The position numbers and the translations under genes were made by a program. Below, piece by piece: positions 1 through 11,981 of a stretch of 64,000 nt of DNA; position 1 is the first letter of the stretch; every line of letters starts with the position of its first letter. The DNA comes from Rhipicephalus microplus (lineage: Eukaryota > Arthropoda > Arachnida > Ixodida > Ixodidae), in contig NC_134700.1 of assembly GCF_043290135.1 (NCBI RefSeq), positions 79,605,000 through 79,668,999 of the forward strand, given 5' to 3'. The notes beneath the pieces are model-generated. The model saw nothing but the letters and a program-made list of their open reading frames with translations. It ran no database searches and was not told where the DNA came from.

Positions 1-840
1 AGTATTTAAAACCCCAGATAATATTGCATTTCTACATTATTATTTGTCATCTGGCTTGCTTGTGTTTTGAAAACTAGATGCCTCTTTGCTATCAAGGATA
101 CACATCGATAATGCGCATGTCATTTATGACTAGGAAATTCGAGGCACATGGTGGCTCTGCTACGCAAGAAAGATAAGCCCCTAATACGCTGGGAAAGAAA
201 GACAGTATTTTTTTCTTTTTTAACACAAACTTGTTTCATGCCTGGGTTCATTAAGGCTCCACTGACGTATTTCCGTCAGGGAAAAAGCGTTGCAAAATAT
301 ATACTAACATATTTCGAAGAAATAAAAAAGAAGGATTGTTTTTGCCTTGGGGCATCGATCTATAGCGACATCTCAGTCCGCCATGTGCGGCGCTAACCAG
401 TAGTCCATGAAGCGCAAGTTGCCAACGATGTTAACGGCAAGCCATAAACACAGAACATATACCATTTGGCTGTCTTAAGAGCTGTAGTTTAATCGCGCTA
501 TTGTTATCATTAGCGAAATGGTGCGATCACTTCGCTTTGGGCATGCTTTCAAGGTTGATGCTAGCTTTCCGATAACCGTCTCCTCCACAGAGCGCAGTTT
601 CTTCTGCGTGCGCGATAATCGCACTCCTGGCTCGAAAGAGGACCAAGATCACTTTGTTCGCTTCTGCGGCCACGTTTAGAAAAAGAGCACGCTTCTCACA
701 CACGAATAAATAAGGACTGCGATTGTTCATGTTTGTCCGACGTGTACTTTTGCGTTTGTATCGTTTTTTTAACTGATTGAACAGCGTGCTTGAAGTGTCG
801 AGCTGTGAGAGTAGTTAGTGCGGGCATCTGTTGTGACTGC
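1..840. repeat. Dispersed repeat Y, copy 1 (cut by window edge)
   Basis: Bases 1-480 match 54530-54960, and 490-840 match about 55010-55370, by eye and with many substitutions. A third, shorter copy lies near 8270-8510. Shared landmarks include GAAAACTAG, GACTAGGAAATTC and a T-rich run after GACAG. The first 30 bases (AACCCCAGATAATATT) look like the 3' tail of a tRNA-related SINE, which is also present at the same relative place in the other two copies. I see no conserved reading frame. The right side grades into RTE-like LINE sequence. Confidence 0.6.
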
Positions 841-2740
841 TCATTCTGTGCGTGCTTTCTGCTTAAGGTGTATGCTGAAAGTTTCGAAGTTGTTGTCGTT
901 CTTAGTTTGAGTTTGAAATTTGTAGCATTCAGTCCATCGCCCTTGTGACAAAACAACGTACAATAAACGCTCAACTGTCTTTGTGAGGACAGGCTTCACT
1001 TTCTTGTTATAACAAGCTTTCCTGATTTCTTTTATCAATACTGGTGGGATGCCGTCTAGGATACTGCTAGTCCTTATATTAAAATCGTGGTTGTACCGGC
1101 TACTGTACAGATCTCTGTAAAACTCTTCCACTATTTTAACTACCCTATCTATATTGGTAGTTACTTTGCCTACCTTGTCCCTTAGTGCATACATCTGGTT
1201 TTTGCCTACCCTATGTTTTGTGTTCACTGCTTTGACGCTTCGTCCTTTCTTCAGAGCATGTTCAATTTTTTATATGTTATACCTTCTTATATTAGATACC
1301 TTGCGCTTATTATTCAACTTCATAAGCCCTAACAATTCATTTTGTCTGTTGCATTTGAGGTTTGCATGCTTTTACGCCTCTTAATGAGGTTGTTCATCTC
1401 CTGGGACAGCTTACCTGTGTCCTGTTTAAGTATTGTACTTCCAACTTCCGCTGCACACTCCGTAATAATACTCGTCAGAATATCATTCATTGCGTAAACG
1501 CTATGGCTGGTACCTCGATAAGAGCCGAGTACCTGTTCTGAAGGGAGACTCTCAATTTCTCTACTTTCCCTCACAGTGCTAGCAAACGGATTGGCTTCTT
1601 GCGTATCAGTTTCTGTCGTTCCTTCTTCAAGTCTAGGTGAATTCGAGACCGTGAAATTCTATGATCACTGCACCGTATCTTGCCAAACACTTCCACATCC
1701 TGCACGATGGCTCAGTGTTCACTCAGTATAGAGTCTATTTCGTTCTTACTTTCGACATTAGAGCTCCTCCATGTCCACTTATGGTTCCCCCGTTTTCGGT
1801 AGAAAGTATTCAACACCCGTAAATTAGTATGTTCTGCCAATTCCACTAATAGCTCTCCTCTGGACTTTCTAGTACCGATGCCGTAATTTCTTACTGCCTG
1901 GTATCCACCCTGCTTCTTCCCTACTTTGACACTGAGGTCACTCAACAGTATAGTATACTCTGTTTTTACTTTATGCATTGCCGATTTCACGTAATTACAG
2001 AAGCTTTCAACTGACGCGTCATAATGGCAAGATGTAGGCGTGTAAGCCTGTACCACCTTCATCTTGTATCTCCTATTGAGTTTGATTACGATACCTACCA
2101 CCCTTTCAATAATGCTAGAGTATCCCTTTATGTTTTCAGCTATATTTCTGTGGATAAGGAACCTCACACCCAGTTCTCTTCTGTCAACCAGCCCGCCATA
2201 GCCAAGGACGTGCCCATTCATTTGTCCTCCTAACCTCACTGAGCTCTATTATACCCATTTAACACCCGCTAGCTCCTCGAATAGCACAGCTAGACCTGCC
2301 TCACTACATAAGCTTCTAGCGGTAAACGTCGCCAAGTACAGGTTCCAATGGCGGCCTGTCCGGACCCAGATATTCTTAGCACCATCTGCTACGTTGCAGA
2401 TCTCAACATCACCATGGTCAGTTGCTTCACAGCCGCTGGGGACTGAGAGCCGTAAGTTAATTGACGCATGCATGTAGGGGGTAGTGGCCAGATACTGCAC
2501 CAGAGTGGCCAATCCTTGTCTGGTGAGGGAGTACGTTACCAGCGGTTTTAACCGGTGAGGTAGTAACCGGTCTAATAATAATAATATGTTTGGTACACAA
2601 TGGCGCAAATGGCGACGCTGTTGTACCCCTGCATGCCCGATGGGTTTGCAAGAAGCTTGGACTAAGTTAGGTTCGACTTCAAATAATCTGGCCAGATAAC
2701 GCACTGAAATTTTGCCGCAAGTATCTCTTTCCAACCTTAC
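841..2740 (-). pseudogene. RTE-type LINE fragment: 5' region, endonuclease and linker
   Basis: Read on the minus strand, a 5' segment (2734-2345) leads into an apurinic-type endonuclease start (TFTARSLCSEAG, about 2340-2270). After a frameshift near 2245, the rest of the nuclease is read at 2239-1712, including LGVRFLIHRNI, QAYTPTS and WTWRSSNVESKNEIDSIL. This order is typical of RTE/BovB-like LINEs, the source of proteins annotated as craniofacial development protein 2. The expected catalytic GDFN block reads SDLSV, so the nuclease is probably dead. Linker pieces follow at 1574-1329 and 1227-841. No reverse transcriptase motif is present, so the element is deleted as well as frameshifted. 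RTE clade assignment is inference from motif order. Confidence 0.7.
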
Positions 2741-2744
2741 AATC

Positions 2745-3957
2745 GTATGAAATAGTCTAAGTCTTGAAGACTAAATAGGTAGTTATGTAGATGTAAAAAT
2801 TACAGTCTAAGCTTGTAATTCCCTTAGCCACTTTACCAATTGAAGTTTTTTTTGTATATGCCCAGAAAGGTGTAGTCCCTATCCAATATAGAGGATTCTC
2901 TTAAGAATTGCTAAATAAATTTAAAGCTTTGGTTGAGAGTGATTTCCAATGGCTGCAAAATCTTCATTATCTCACTGGTAATTGACATGATGTTCTGAAA
3001 GGTTAAAAGAAGTTCGAAAGCATGATGCCACTGAACTCATTTAGTTTACCAATGTTCATAGCCAATGTCAAAACCACATGCCTAAAAGCTGCATGTTATG
3101 AGCCATTACCCCCTTTTTTATAGGCAGTAAAGAAAGTATCAAAAATTCATGAGGAGAATACACTTTCTTAGTACTCAAGATATTCTTCGTTGATCCACAA
3201 GTTATCAAATCAGGTTGAAACAATGACACAGAGCAATTGCATTGTTAGTCCCAAATATACGCATACCTCTTTATTGCTTTTGCTGCTTTGATAATTCTGT
3301 ACCTTCTATTCAGCAGCCAGGTGCAGCAATGCATCATCTACACTCTTGAATCCATCCTGCAATGATACAAACTGAAGCATACGTCAACATTTTAGAAAGA
3401 AGTCATGCCATACGGTGAACTAGGTTGCAGCAATATATATTGTCAAGCACTTGAGACTTGTACGAAATAAAAATTCATTGCGTACCTGCTGAGAAAGCAA
3501 CACAACTGCGCAATAAAATGGTAATGCACAGCCACAACCAAGTACAGTTACACGTCAATATACGGAATTCCTCGTTGTTACAAAGTTTTTTTTTCATTTC
3601 CCACCATTACTCTGTAGAAGCACATGTATTTGCGACCTTTATGTATTTAAGCAACACCGGCGGACACCCTTGAAACAACGAAGTTTTGCAACCGACAACC
3701 TAGGTATTTTGCCCCGGATCTTGGCACAAGCAAGCATTTTCTGTGGTTGCCCCGCCGACGCCGAAGCTGGTGCACTCGTTGTGCCAGCGGCTCTCAAGGG
3801 ACAGCAACTCGAGCTTGCTTCAGTGGCTGTATTCGCGTATCTGCGCTCCCCCTCCCTCCCTCAAAAAAAAAAGTGTGGACTGGCAGTGACACTGTTAGAT
3901 TGCTAAAACTGTCCCGGAATTGCACGTTAAGTGACACAGGTGATACCAATTTTCGTT
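2745..3957. other. Non-genic stretch
   Basis: AT-rich sequence with short open frames only and no codon pattern or motif I recognise. It ends at the target duplication of the next SINE. A short A run lies near 3862-3871. Confidence 0.5.
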
Positions 3958-3971
3958 GAAACGTCTTAGTT

Positions 3972-4142
3972 GATTGATTGATTGATTTGTGGGGTTTAAC
4001 GTCCCAAAACCACCATATGATTATGAGAGACGCCGTAGTGGAGGGCTCCGGAAGTTTTGACCACCTGGGGTTCTTTAACGTGCACCCAAATCTGAGTACA
4101 CGGGCCTACAACATTTCCGCCTCCATCGGAAATGCAGCCGCC
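3972..4142 (-). mobile_element. Ruka-type SINE, headless (5'-truncated) copy with perfect TSD
   Basis: The left edge carries the tail (TGAT repeats), followed by the family core read in reverse: GGGGTTTAACGTCCC, GGAGGGCTCCGG, ACCTGGGGTTCTTTAACGTG and CCGCCTCCATCGGAAATGC. The tRNA-like head with A and B boxes is absent. A 14-bp direct repeat GAAACGTCTTAGTT flanks it exactly (3958-3971 and 4143-4156), so the truncation happened at integration and not by later deletion. The family is identified by comparison with the full copies at 42379 and 47086. Confidence 0.9.
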
Positions 4143-4156
4143 GAAACGTCTTAGTT

Positions 4157-6756
4157 TGCGTCACAGATATGGGGCCGTCGAGCATATGGAGAGAGCTTTA
4201 CCGAATAGTTTCCCACGATATTCGTGTCGTCCACTCTTCATTTTCGGCACCGTGCACTAGAGTGCCTTGATGATGTTCAGCTTTGCTTTTTGATTGATTT
4301 ATTTTGATGTGATTGATTTATTTTTTAAAATGCAGACAACTGTGTCGTCACTATCGAGCTGATGTCAGATTGGGCACTCATCTAAATGCTTTGAGGCCAC
4401 TATGACGACAGATCTTCGGAGGTGGACAAGTAACGCGCTTCCATTTTGCACCCCGCCACCAGTTCGCGGGACCATAGACTTCGCGATTAAGGCCCATTCA
4501 CACGGGGGACAAGCCTGGCTCGCCGTTTTCCATTCAAAGTTCTCGGGCCACCGTGCAAGGGATGTTTCTTTTGCGCACGTCTGTCATCGTTTGCTGTTCG
4601 GAGAATAGGCCCGAGACCCATTTTCGTACCATTTAATGTTTTCACGGTGACGAAGCCAATCAGTGACGGAGGAGCTAAATTGGTGAACCGCGTCGCCTGT
4701 GTGTGCAGCGGGATACTTAGAGCTGCTTGGTTCTTGCTCCGTGGTTTCCAATCTCAAAGTGCGTGCGGTCTTGGCAGTAATTAGGGTGTTTAGCCTCACT
4801 GCTGCTCAAAAATCCTGGCATAAAACTAAACATTGTGTCCCAAAGCTGGCACTTGGACAAGTGGTGTTACAGCTATCCAAAAATAGAAACGCGTGTATGC
4901 CCTCAGAGATTCAGGAAGTACCCATCGCCACTTTCTAAACCTACAACATCAATCATGTGAATATGGCTCTCAAAAACGGAGCGAAATTTATTCGAGTACT
5001 TTGTTGTCGAAGCATAAGAAGATGAGTCTGATGTGAGTGGAAGTATCAGTTCCGAGCTTACAAACTACAGAGCACACAGTGGCTGCTTGATAGATTCGTA
5101 GATTTTGAAAACCACGTTCGAAGAGCAGCCATATTTTTTTGGAGGCTCAAGTGCCTCGCTGGTGATTCTTGCCGTGCTTACCCACAGCTCTTCCGCAGAT
5201 GGCAGCAGACGGCGGTCTACGCTACAGCGCCGTTAAAGCAGATTTGCTGCTGACGCGGGCACTTTCAATGCGTGTGGGCATATTATCAATTTGGAGTTGT
5301 TACGGAACATGGCAGTGACGGCAAAAGCTTCAAAAGTCCATATTATTGTAATCGTAATGAAAATGCAGCTTTTTTACAGCTTAATGAGTGTATGCATTTC
5401 GTTTTTGTACGTGTTATTTTCATTTTCAATTTTAACCAGCATATTCCAAGTTTTTTTTTCAGAAATATGTCAATTTAATTTCATCCAGGTTATGATCTGC
5501 AGCGAAACATCTTAAGCGTGTACCCACTTTCAATGCACTAACGCGCGTAGTTGCGGCGAATCTTTGACAAGAGCTTCACAGAGGCCAATTCATTCGCGTA
5601 CTGTTAAGTGATAGTGGTTGATCTTATACCTACTGGTTAGTTCGTACCAAATGGATGCAGCAATAACATTTTGCACCACTAAAGCTTCTGGCACCGCTGA
5701 ACTTTCAGGTGCCACAATGTGCCGCAAACTTTTTTCAGTGATCTTGATAACTGCGAAATTGGCCAATCAACTATTTTGACTTTCGAGCAATTGCTGCAGT
5801 GCCTTTACAGGTAATAATAAGGGAAAAACGAAGGCGAAGCAGTGACAATGAACGAACGCATCTTATGACTTATCACCGACAAAACGTATACTCTCCCTAT
5901 AAGCATCTCGGGCTATCTCCTCAGGCACTCGTGTGAAGTTGCATCACTTGTACCAAAGTTTGCTGCAAGCGTTTTATGGGTGACTAGCTGAAATTGCTGG
6001 GCCGCTTATCACTGCTGCACCGTATCATTCAAGCGTGCACCGCTTTGAACAAACGCAAACAGCTCGCTATTGCGAAGTTTAGCTTCACGGGCACAGAGAA
6101 ATCTTTCCGTATTGACGCAAATACACACATGATACGAGCAGTGCACTGCTGTCGTAGCCATACTGCACAACAATAATAAAGGGGTACTGACAAGAAATTT
6201 TTCTATTAATGTTTTTGTGTGTGTGTGTGAAATGACAGTCCAAACCCACGAGAGCATATCAAATGAACTAGTTAGCAAGAGTGTGCCAAGAAAATTTAAT
6301 TGCGGTGTGCTTTTAGGAGCTAGATTTGGTTCCTACTGTACTCTGACGTCACGACATGACATGAGCAGCGCCACCAGGCACTTGTATGTGGTTGCGATGT
6401 TTTCGTGACGTATCCTCGTCGGCGCGTCACTTCTTTGAACGATTCCTGTGGCCTCTAATAAACGCATACCTGCCAACTTAGCATCAAAAATTCGAGAGAT
6501 AGAAGCGAGACAGGAAGGAAAGAGTTCCTTATTTTTTGTTGTGCATATAAGAAATTAACCAGGCTGAGACATTTGCAACACGCTGTCCCTTCCATTCACT
6601 GTGATTGTGAAAACACAACGTTTCAGAGCCTGCGTTTCAGTGTTTTCGGCATCTGCAGGCAGTTCCTCGACAATGGCGGTTCATTTTCGTACGTCTGAAC
6701 CCACACTGCTTTGCTTCCTTCCCTTCAGGAACATAAGCAGCAGTATACCGCGAAAC
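4157..6756. other. Non-genic stretch
   Basis: No gene is supported. Short open frames near 4402-4608 and 5272-5515 lack recognisable domains. A tail-like TGATTGATTTATTTT run at 4290-4325 may be a SINE remnant. Moderately GC-rich segments lie at 4400-4760 and 5150-5280. Confidence 0.5.
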
Positions 6757-6765
6757 GAAGTTACA

Positions 6766-7228
6766 CTATTAATATATGGGGTTCAACATCCCAAACTCAC
6801 ATCAATATGACAAACGCCGTAGTGGAGGGCTCCAGAAATTTCTACCACTTGGGGTTCTTGATTGATATGTGAGTTTTAACGTCCCAAAACCACCACAAGA
6901 CTATGAGAGACGCCATAGTGGAGGGCTCCGGAAATTTTGAACACTTCGGGTTATTTATTGTACGCCCAAATCTGAACAAACGGGCCTTCATCATTTTCGC
7001 CTCCATCGAAAATGCAGCCACCGCCGCCGGGATTTGATCCCGCGACCTGCGGGTCAGAAGCCGAGTACCTTAGCCACTAAACCTTCGCAACGGGGCCAAC
7101 TTGGGATTGTATAACGTGCACCTAAATATAAGTAAATGTGTCCCAAACCTTTACGCCTCTATCGAAAATGAAACCGTCCAGCAGGGATTCGATCCCGTGA
7201 CTTACGGGTAAGAAGCCGAGTGCAAAAT
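6766..7228 (-). mobile_element. Older Ruka-type SINE, interrupted by a younger one
   Basis: Two pieces, 6766-6859 (tail side) and 7098-7228 (core and B-box side), together make one diverged SINE on the minus strand. The B-box region survives (antisense GATTCGATCC near 7187-7196), but the extreme head with the A box is cut at GCCGAGT. A 9-bp repeat GAAGTTACA flanks the whole (6757-6765 and 7229-7237). The interruption is the full-length SINE at 6860-7097. Confidence 0.8.
6860..7097 (-). mobile_element. Full-length Ruka-type SINE nested in the older copy
   Basis: A minus-strand copy with tail at 6860 and the complete tRNA-like head at the right. The antisense B box (GGATTTGATCCC) is near 7030-7041 and the antisense A box (CCTTAGCCACTAAAC) near 7068-7082. 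An approximate target repeat flanks it, CACTTGGGGTT at 6846-6856 against AACTTGGGATTGT at 7098-7110. That sequence is the interrupted ACCTGGGGTTCTT motif of the older SINE. Confidence 0.85.
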
Positions 7229-7379
7229 GAAGTTACATGAAGATTTATGTATAACGTAGAATTTTTTATTCATCAAAAACATTATATATTCTGCTCTTTC
7301 TGGGGCACTAGTCGACAAAAGCAGTGAATAAAAATCTACACAAATGTGGATAAAGCGTCTCAAAGTGTTAAAAAGTTTG

Positions 7380-7880
7380 CTGATCCCACGTACCGTGAGA
7401 ATTGATATGCGAAGCACGAATGAGGAAGGTTGATATGTCTCCAGAATCTACACACCGTTACGAGGCCGACTGACATAGTTTACAGTAAACACAAGCAGAA
7501 TTGTTATGCGCACTAAGATAGCTAAATCAAATGCATGTTGTTTATAGTTGCGTAACAACGGCACCCCTAATGGTTGTGATACCACCCCAAGCTGTTGTAG
7601 CCGTGTAAATTATGCCATACATGACTTCCGTGCCATGATTATCATGTGTACGCCGGGAATTTGCGTTCATCGTCCATTCACGTATCTAGTAAAAAAGCTG
7701 CTATATGTGAAGCTAGTGAAACGGCCGCGAGCGCACTATGAGCGTATTATGTAGCCATGGTTTACTTGACAAGCATGCCTGGATTATTATGTTTGTACGT
7801 GTCATTTACCTTCGTCGTCTATTCACGTCCCGTAATACCAAATTTGTTATATGGCAAATGCTTCTCCTTTTAGGAAGATG
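7380..7880. repeat. About 147-bp tandem repeat, locus 1
   Basis: Two successive units can be aligned. A CATGAC-type landmark at 7620 recurs as CTTGAC at 7765, followed in each unit by ATTATCATGT, TTCGTC and TATTCACGT. The same unit occurs at 24068/24215, 24721/24867 and 42854/43001 with spacing 146-147. The left flank (GATCCCACGTAC, AATTGATATGCGAAGCACGA at 7382-7417) also precedes the array at 23962-24003, so the array edge is shared between loci. No coding content. Confidence 0.7.
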
Positions 7881-7969
7881 GTGTAATTTTCTTTGTGTTC
7901 CAGTGGTGCGTAGAAAATATTTAGCTGCGTCTTCTTCAAGGGCTATTCAAACTTCTTGCTAATGCATTC

Positions 7970-8570
7970 ATCGTTTCAACGTAATGGTGAAACAATTTTT
8001 GTGCTATTTTTCAAAGTTGTGCATGTCCCACTACAATTAAAAAAAAGACGGCTAAGGAAAAAAGGCCTCTTTTTCACCCAGAACCTTCATCATCTGGCTG
8101 CTCACCGGTGAAGCACGGGTTGGATACCGGTCACGGCGGTAGCATTACAGCGGAAAAGAAGTGCCAGAGGCCTGTGCACTGTATGATGTCAGCGCGCAAT
8201 AAAGAACACTTTATGGTTAGAATATCGGGAGCCCTCCACTACAGCGTTTCCCATAGGTACGATATGGTTTCAGCATGTACGTAAACACAAGATAGCATAG
8301 CATTATCGATCGTCATCAGGCGTGCTTCTGTTTTGCAAACTCAGCGAACGCCTCTTTCTTCTCAAAGATAATATCGTCACTCCGATAACATGCATGCCGT
8401 TCGTGACTAGAAAATTTGGGACACGCAGCAAGCAAGATATATATGCTGATTATTAATGTAGAACAAAAATACGCCTATAATACTCGTGTTTTTTTTCTTT
8501 TTTGTGTGTGTAAGCCAACAATGAATTCTAAAGACTTGTCAGGTAGTAAGAAGCAGCGAACATATGTTAC
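7970..8570. repeat. Dispersed repeat Y, copy 3 (with an internal old SINE)
   Basis: Aligns with copy 2 from about 54030. It contains an old tRNA-related SINE (8090-8290: CTGGCTGCTCACC, GGAGCCCTCCACTACAGCG) at the same relative position as in copy 2 (54150-54390). After it come CGTCATCAGG, GCAAACTCAGC and GACTAGAAAATTTGG (to about 8430), and a T-rich run to 8500. Copy 3 lacks the roughly 780 bases of RTE-like sequence that follow the T-run in copies 1 and 2, and passes directly into repeat X. Confidence 0.6.
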
Positions 8571-9672
8571 TAAATATGCACCCACCAGCGAAGGCTTCTA
8601 CATCGTTGACAATCGCAGGTGCTTTCAGGCGTCGTACTAAAGCCGTATCATGCATCGGGAAGGCGTTACAAACGACCGAGTCACCTGGTGCTGTCAAGCC
8701 TGTGGTCCTGCGTCATCGCTGTCGGCTCGAGTAATCCGTGGCAGTGCGCTGCGTGGAAGGCGCCGAATAGCGGAGTGCAGGCCGCCTCGTTGAGCCGGTG
8801 CCGAACTCCAGGCGCGCTGCTGATGTGGGTAGGCCGGGATCTTGCGACGCCGGTCGATTGTTAGGCGGAAACCTGCGCGAGAGAAGAACTTGGCCATGCT
8901 CAGCAAAACGTATACAGTCAGAGGCTGGATTTAACCTGGGAAAACATGCTTATGACATCATCGTGTCTTAAAAATTGCGTGCTTAATTGGAAGGAGCCGA
9001 AAGACAAGTTTATGGGTGTTATGAACCAAAGGCATGAAACGAGGCGCGAAGTGTTGCGGAGCTAGAAAATTACTCATATAAATGTATCTGCTGTTACGAG
9101 GACTTCAGTGTGGCATTGCGCAACACGAGGACGCGATGTAGATTGCACAGTTTGTGGTCGTGTTGCGCAATGTCACACTGGAAGCTCTAACAGTGGCATA
9201 AGCAGTATACCGCCACCGCACGGTGCGCCGACTGAAAACTGTGAAAGTGGAAGGTTCTCGACTTGCGAAAATAGTGAGCACGTCAACTCATTCAGCCTTC
9301 TTGGAAGCTATACTTGGCCTTCTTCAGTAGAAAGCGGAAATGTAAGAATACAATCGACATGATGCGACAAAAAAAAACACCCAGCCAGCATTTCATATCT
9401 AAAGTGGCTGAGTCAACATGCGAGCCACCGAGTATATGCTGCAACCGAAAAATGAAAAGGTGTTCCATTTATTGCTGTCATTGCGCCCCATGCTCACTCA
9501 GTTCGATCTATAGGTGCAAAAAAAGCACATTGGTGCGCACAGGCAGTGCATCCACGTACTGCATCTTCTCAAGGCTCTTCGTTTCATTGTCAGACTCCAC
9601 AAAAACAAACCGCCTTTTTGAAAGCGCTCAAATATCTTTTTTTTCTGTCTACGCTCCGCTGCTATTCAACAA
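8571..9672. repeat. Dispersed repeat X, copy A, left part
   Basis: Matches 61300-62400 by eye. Landmarks in order are AATATGCACCCACC, CATGCATCGGGAAGG, GCTGCGTGGAAGGC and GTTAGGCGG, then further right GGTGCAAAAAAAGC and the T-rich run with GCTCCGCTGCTATTC. The X sequence resumes at about 16200 after the inserted LINE-A1/gypsy-1 block. No conserved reading frame, and its nature is unknown. Confidence 0.65.
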
Positions 9673-10449
9673 TTGCCATGATGAAGCTCCCGCAAGCATT
9701 GGCAGTAGTGAAAGGAATATATCATGCAATATATGCCGATGATATAACAATCTGGACGAATCAGGGCAGTTTAGGAGAAATTGAAGACCGCCTGCAGCAG
9801 GCCACCTCCATTGTGGAGGACTATGTGGCCCAGTGTGGGTTGCAGTGCGTTCCAACCAAATCTGAATTCCTGCATATCAGAGAAAACATTGAAGATAGGA
9901 CGACCATGAACTTGATAATATCAGTATCAACAATACGAGAGGTTTCAGAACTATGAATTCTTGGCCTTCTGATTCACAACAGAACAAAAAACAGCACCAC
10001 GCTAGACAAGCTATGGAAAATTGGAGAAATGGTAGGGCACATGATCCGCCGAGTGTCAAACAAGCGCGGGGGGCTAGGAGGAAGGGACGTGATTCAGCTC
10101 GCCAATGCTTTTGTAACTAGCAGGATTCTATATTCAATACCGTACTTGCGAATGACTAAACACGAAGAAACAGAGTCGATGCTATTCTTAGGAAAGTAAT
10201 TAGGCGCACATTTTATTTACCCATCAGCACTTCAAATCAGAAACTCTCTGCATTGGGAGTCCCTAACTCTATACTAGAGCTCCAAGAAGCCCACCTCACA
10301 AATCAATATACGCGTCTTACGCAGACGCCCCCCAGGCGGCGCCTACTGGACCGCCTCTTGATCCGGCACGAATGCGAAATTGAAAACGCGGAGCGTATTA
10401 CTGAACTTTGGAGAACAAAACTCTGGGTGTCCCCGCTTCCCCGCAATAT
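9673..10449 (+). pseudogene. LINE-A1 ORF2, 5'-truncated: end of RT and thumb region
   Basis: Encodes the late part of an I-group LINE reverse transcriptase: MKLPQALAVVKGIYHAIYAD followed by DITIW, that is motif YADD at about 9732-9743. The domain continues (after a stop at 9954 and frame changes) as IRRVSNKRGGLGG, ILYSIPYLR, EAHLTNQYTRLTQTPPRRRLLDRL and ELWRTKLWVSPLPRN. The same blocks occur in minus-strand LINE-A2 at 27600-26990, which fixes the family. The reading frame stops at 10449 because gypsy-1 is inserted there. RNase H resumes at about 15271. The element starts inside RT, so it was dead on arrival. Confidence 0.85.
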
Positions 10450-10601
10450 TGCCACATTGAATATGCAGCACGAAGAGAACAACGAAGTACACGCGCAGAG
10501 AGAGAAGAAGACGAGGTTCTCTTCCGATCAGTTTGCCAGTGTTCTGGTACAATTAAAGTGAGTTCCCTGAATTCGACTGCTGTTGTTTCTGAATTGTGAC
10601 A
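10450..10601 (+). repeat. gypsy-1 5' LTR (152 bp)
   Basis: Starts TGCCACATTG and ends TTGTGACA. The length and both ends match gypsy-2 (TGCCGCGCGC to ACGTGACA, also 152 bp) although the interior has diverged. No matching 3' LTR remains, so the boundary is inferred from the gypsy-2 comparison and the break in the LINE frame. Confidence 0.65.
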
Positions 10602-10602
10602 C

Positions 10603-10620
10603 TGGTGGAGGTGCTGGGTA
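10603..10620 (+). other. gypsy-1 primer-binding site
   Basis: TGGTGGAGGTGC begins one base after the LTR. The same 12 bases follow the gypsy-2 LTR. The cognate tRNA was not identified. Confidence 0.5.
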
Positions 10621-10621
10621 C

Positions 10622-11981
10622 ATGTTCGGGACGCCTGACAACAGCCCCGCATCTGGTCAAGAAAGACTTCCGCGCATCGACACCCCCGTTCACCGCAGCA
10701 GACGGCGCCTGTTAGGGCTCAGCCCGGAGTTTGGTCCATTGCCGGAAAGCGTGACTGTGCTAGAAAGCATGACGGTGCCTGTAAGCACTGGCCCCAACAT
10801 GTCCAGCCCAAGCACGACGCAGGTGACTGTTTTGAACCCTCGACTTCCGGTTGACTTCCACGGAAACGCATATGAGGATGCACAAGACTGGCTCGAGGAA
10901 TTCGAGCACACAGCGAATGTTAACGGTTGGAACACCACACAGAAATTGGGCTACGTTTATTTTCTGCTTCAAGACGGAGCCCGAACGTGGTTCACGAATC
11001 GCGTGTCGTCGTCTTGGGATGAGTTCCGGCAGAAGTTTCTCGACACGTTCGCGAGCACTGAAAGGCGAGAAATCACACAGCGTCTCCTCGAGTCACGGAT
11101 TCAGAAACCAAACGAGTCCGTTACGATGTTTGTTGAGGACATGGCGCGGCTATTTCGTCGAGCAGATCCTAATATGCCCGAAGCCAAAAAGGTTAGCCAC
11201 CTCATGCGGGGCGTTAAGGAGCAGCTGTTCACCGGCCTCATACGAAACCCGCCTACAAGTGTGGATGAATTCTCCAAGGAGGCGACATCTACCGAACGCG
11301 CACTGCATCTACGTTATCGCCAGTATGACCGCCCAACCCACAGTGCACCGATCAGCGTGGCAGCCTCTACCACAGCAACAACACCCGACGAAGGTTCTTT
11401 GTGCCAATTAATACGAGAAATCGTACAAAAAGAGGTGAAGAAACTCGTCGCCAAACCGAATGACTGCGCGATCGCCACAGTAACGGAAGCTGTACGCCAG
11501 GAGCAGGCAAGCGCTCTCGCTTCCTGAGCCGAACACGAGCACTCCCAGGGCAAGCTATGCAGACGTAGTCCGCCGACAGCCAGCGAACGTGCCGACACCA
11601 CATCAGTACCACCAGCAACATCCGCCGACAGCGCCTTGATACTACAGAGAATCTTCGATGGCGAGGCAGCCACCACTTCGCAAAACTGACATCTGGCGTA
11701 CCCCTGCTCATAGGCCCCTGTGCTTTCACTGTGGGGAAGCAGGCCACATCGTTCGGTATTGCCCGTATCGCGCCGCAGGGTACCAAGGGATTCCTTCTAC
11801 GGTTCCTCGGCGCCATTTCAACGGAACACCTGACGTCGACGCAAGTGTCATGACACCGCGGGATGTTCCTCCTGGGTTTCGGTCACGCTCACCCTCTCCT
11901 GGGCGTTATTCTCCATCCTCTAGACGGAGCACCACTGACATGCCAAGCGGGAGATCTCCTAGTCCACGCCGGAGGAACTAA
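10622..11981 (+). pseudogene. gypsy-1 gag
   Basis: Starts at ATG 10622 (MFGTPDNSP), collinear with gypsy-2 gag. Shared blocks are TPVHRSRRRLLGLSPEF, YEDAQDWLEEFEH, DGARTWF, MRGVKEQLFTGLIR and SYADVVRR. One frame runs to the stop at 11525. A frameshift near 11515 and a stop near 11637 separate it from the C-terminal part (11658-11981), which holds the zinc knuckle CFHCGEAGHIVRYC and an Arg/Ser-rich tail. The gag stop is AAC TAA, as in gypsy-2. The protein would package RNA in the virus-like particle. Here it is broken. Confidence 0.85.

Noticed and set aside
4390..4620. Host gene or PIF/Harbinger-like terminus (CCATTCACACGGGGG)
   Set aside because: 68-codon frame without a domain, and no inverted partner of the motif nearby.
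8619..8906. Overlapping 70-81 codon frames on both strands
   Set aside because: They lie in repeat X, and the equivalent region at 61350-61620 does not keep the frames.
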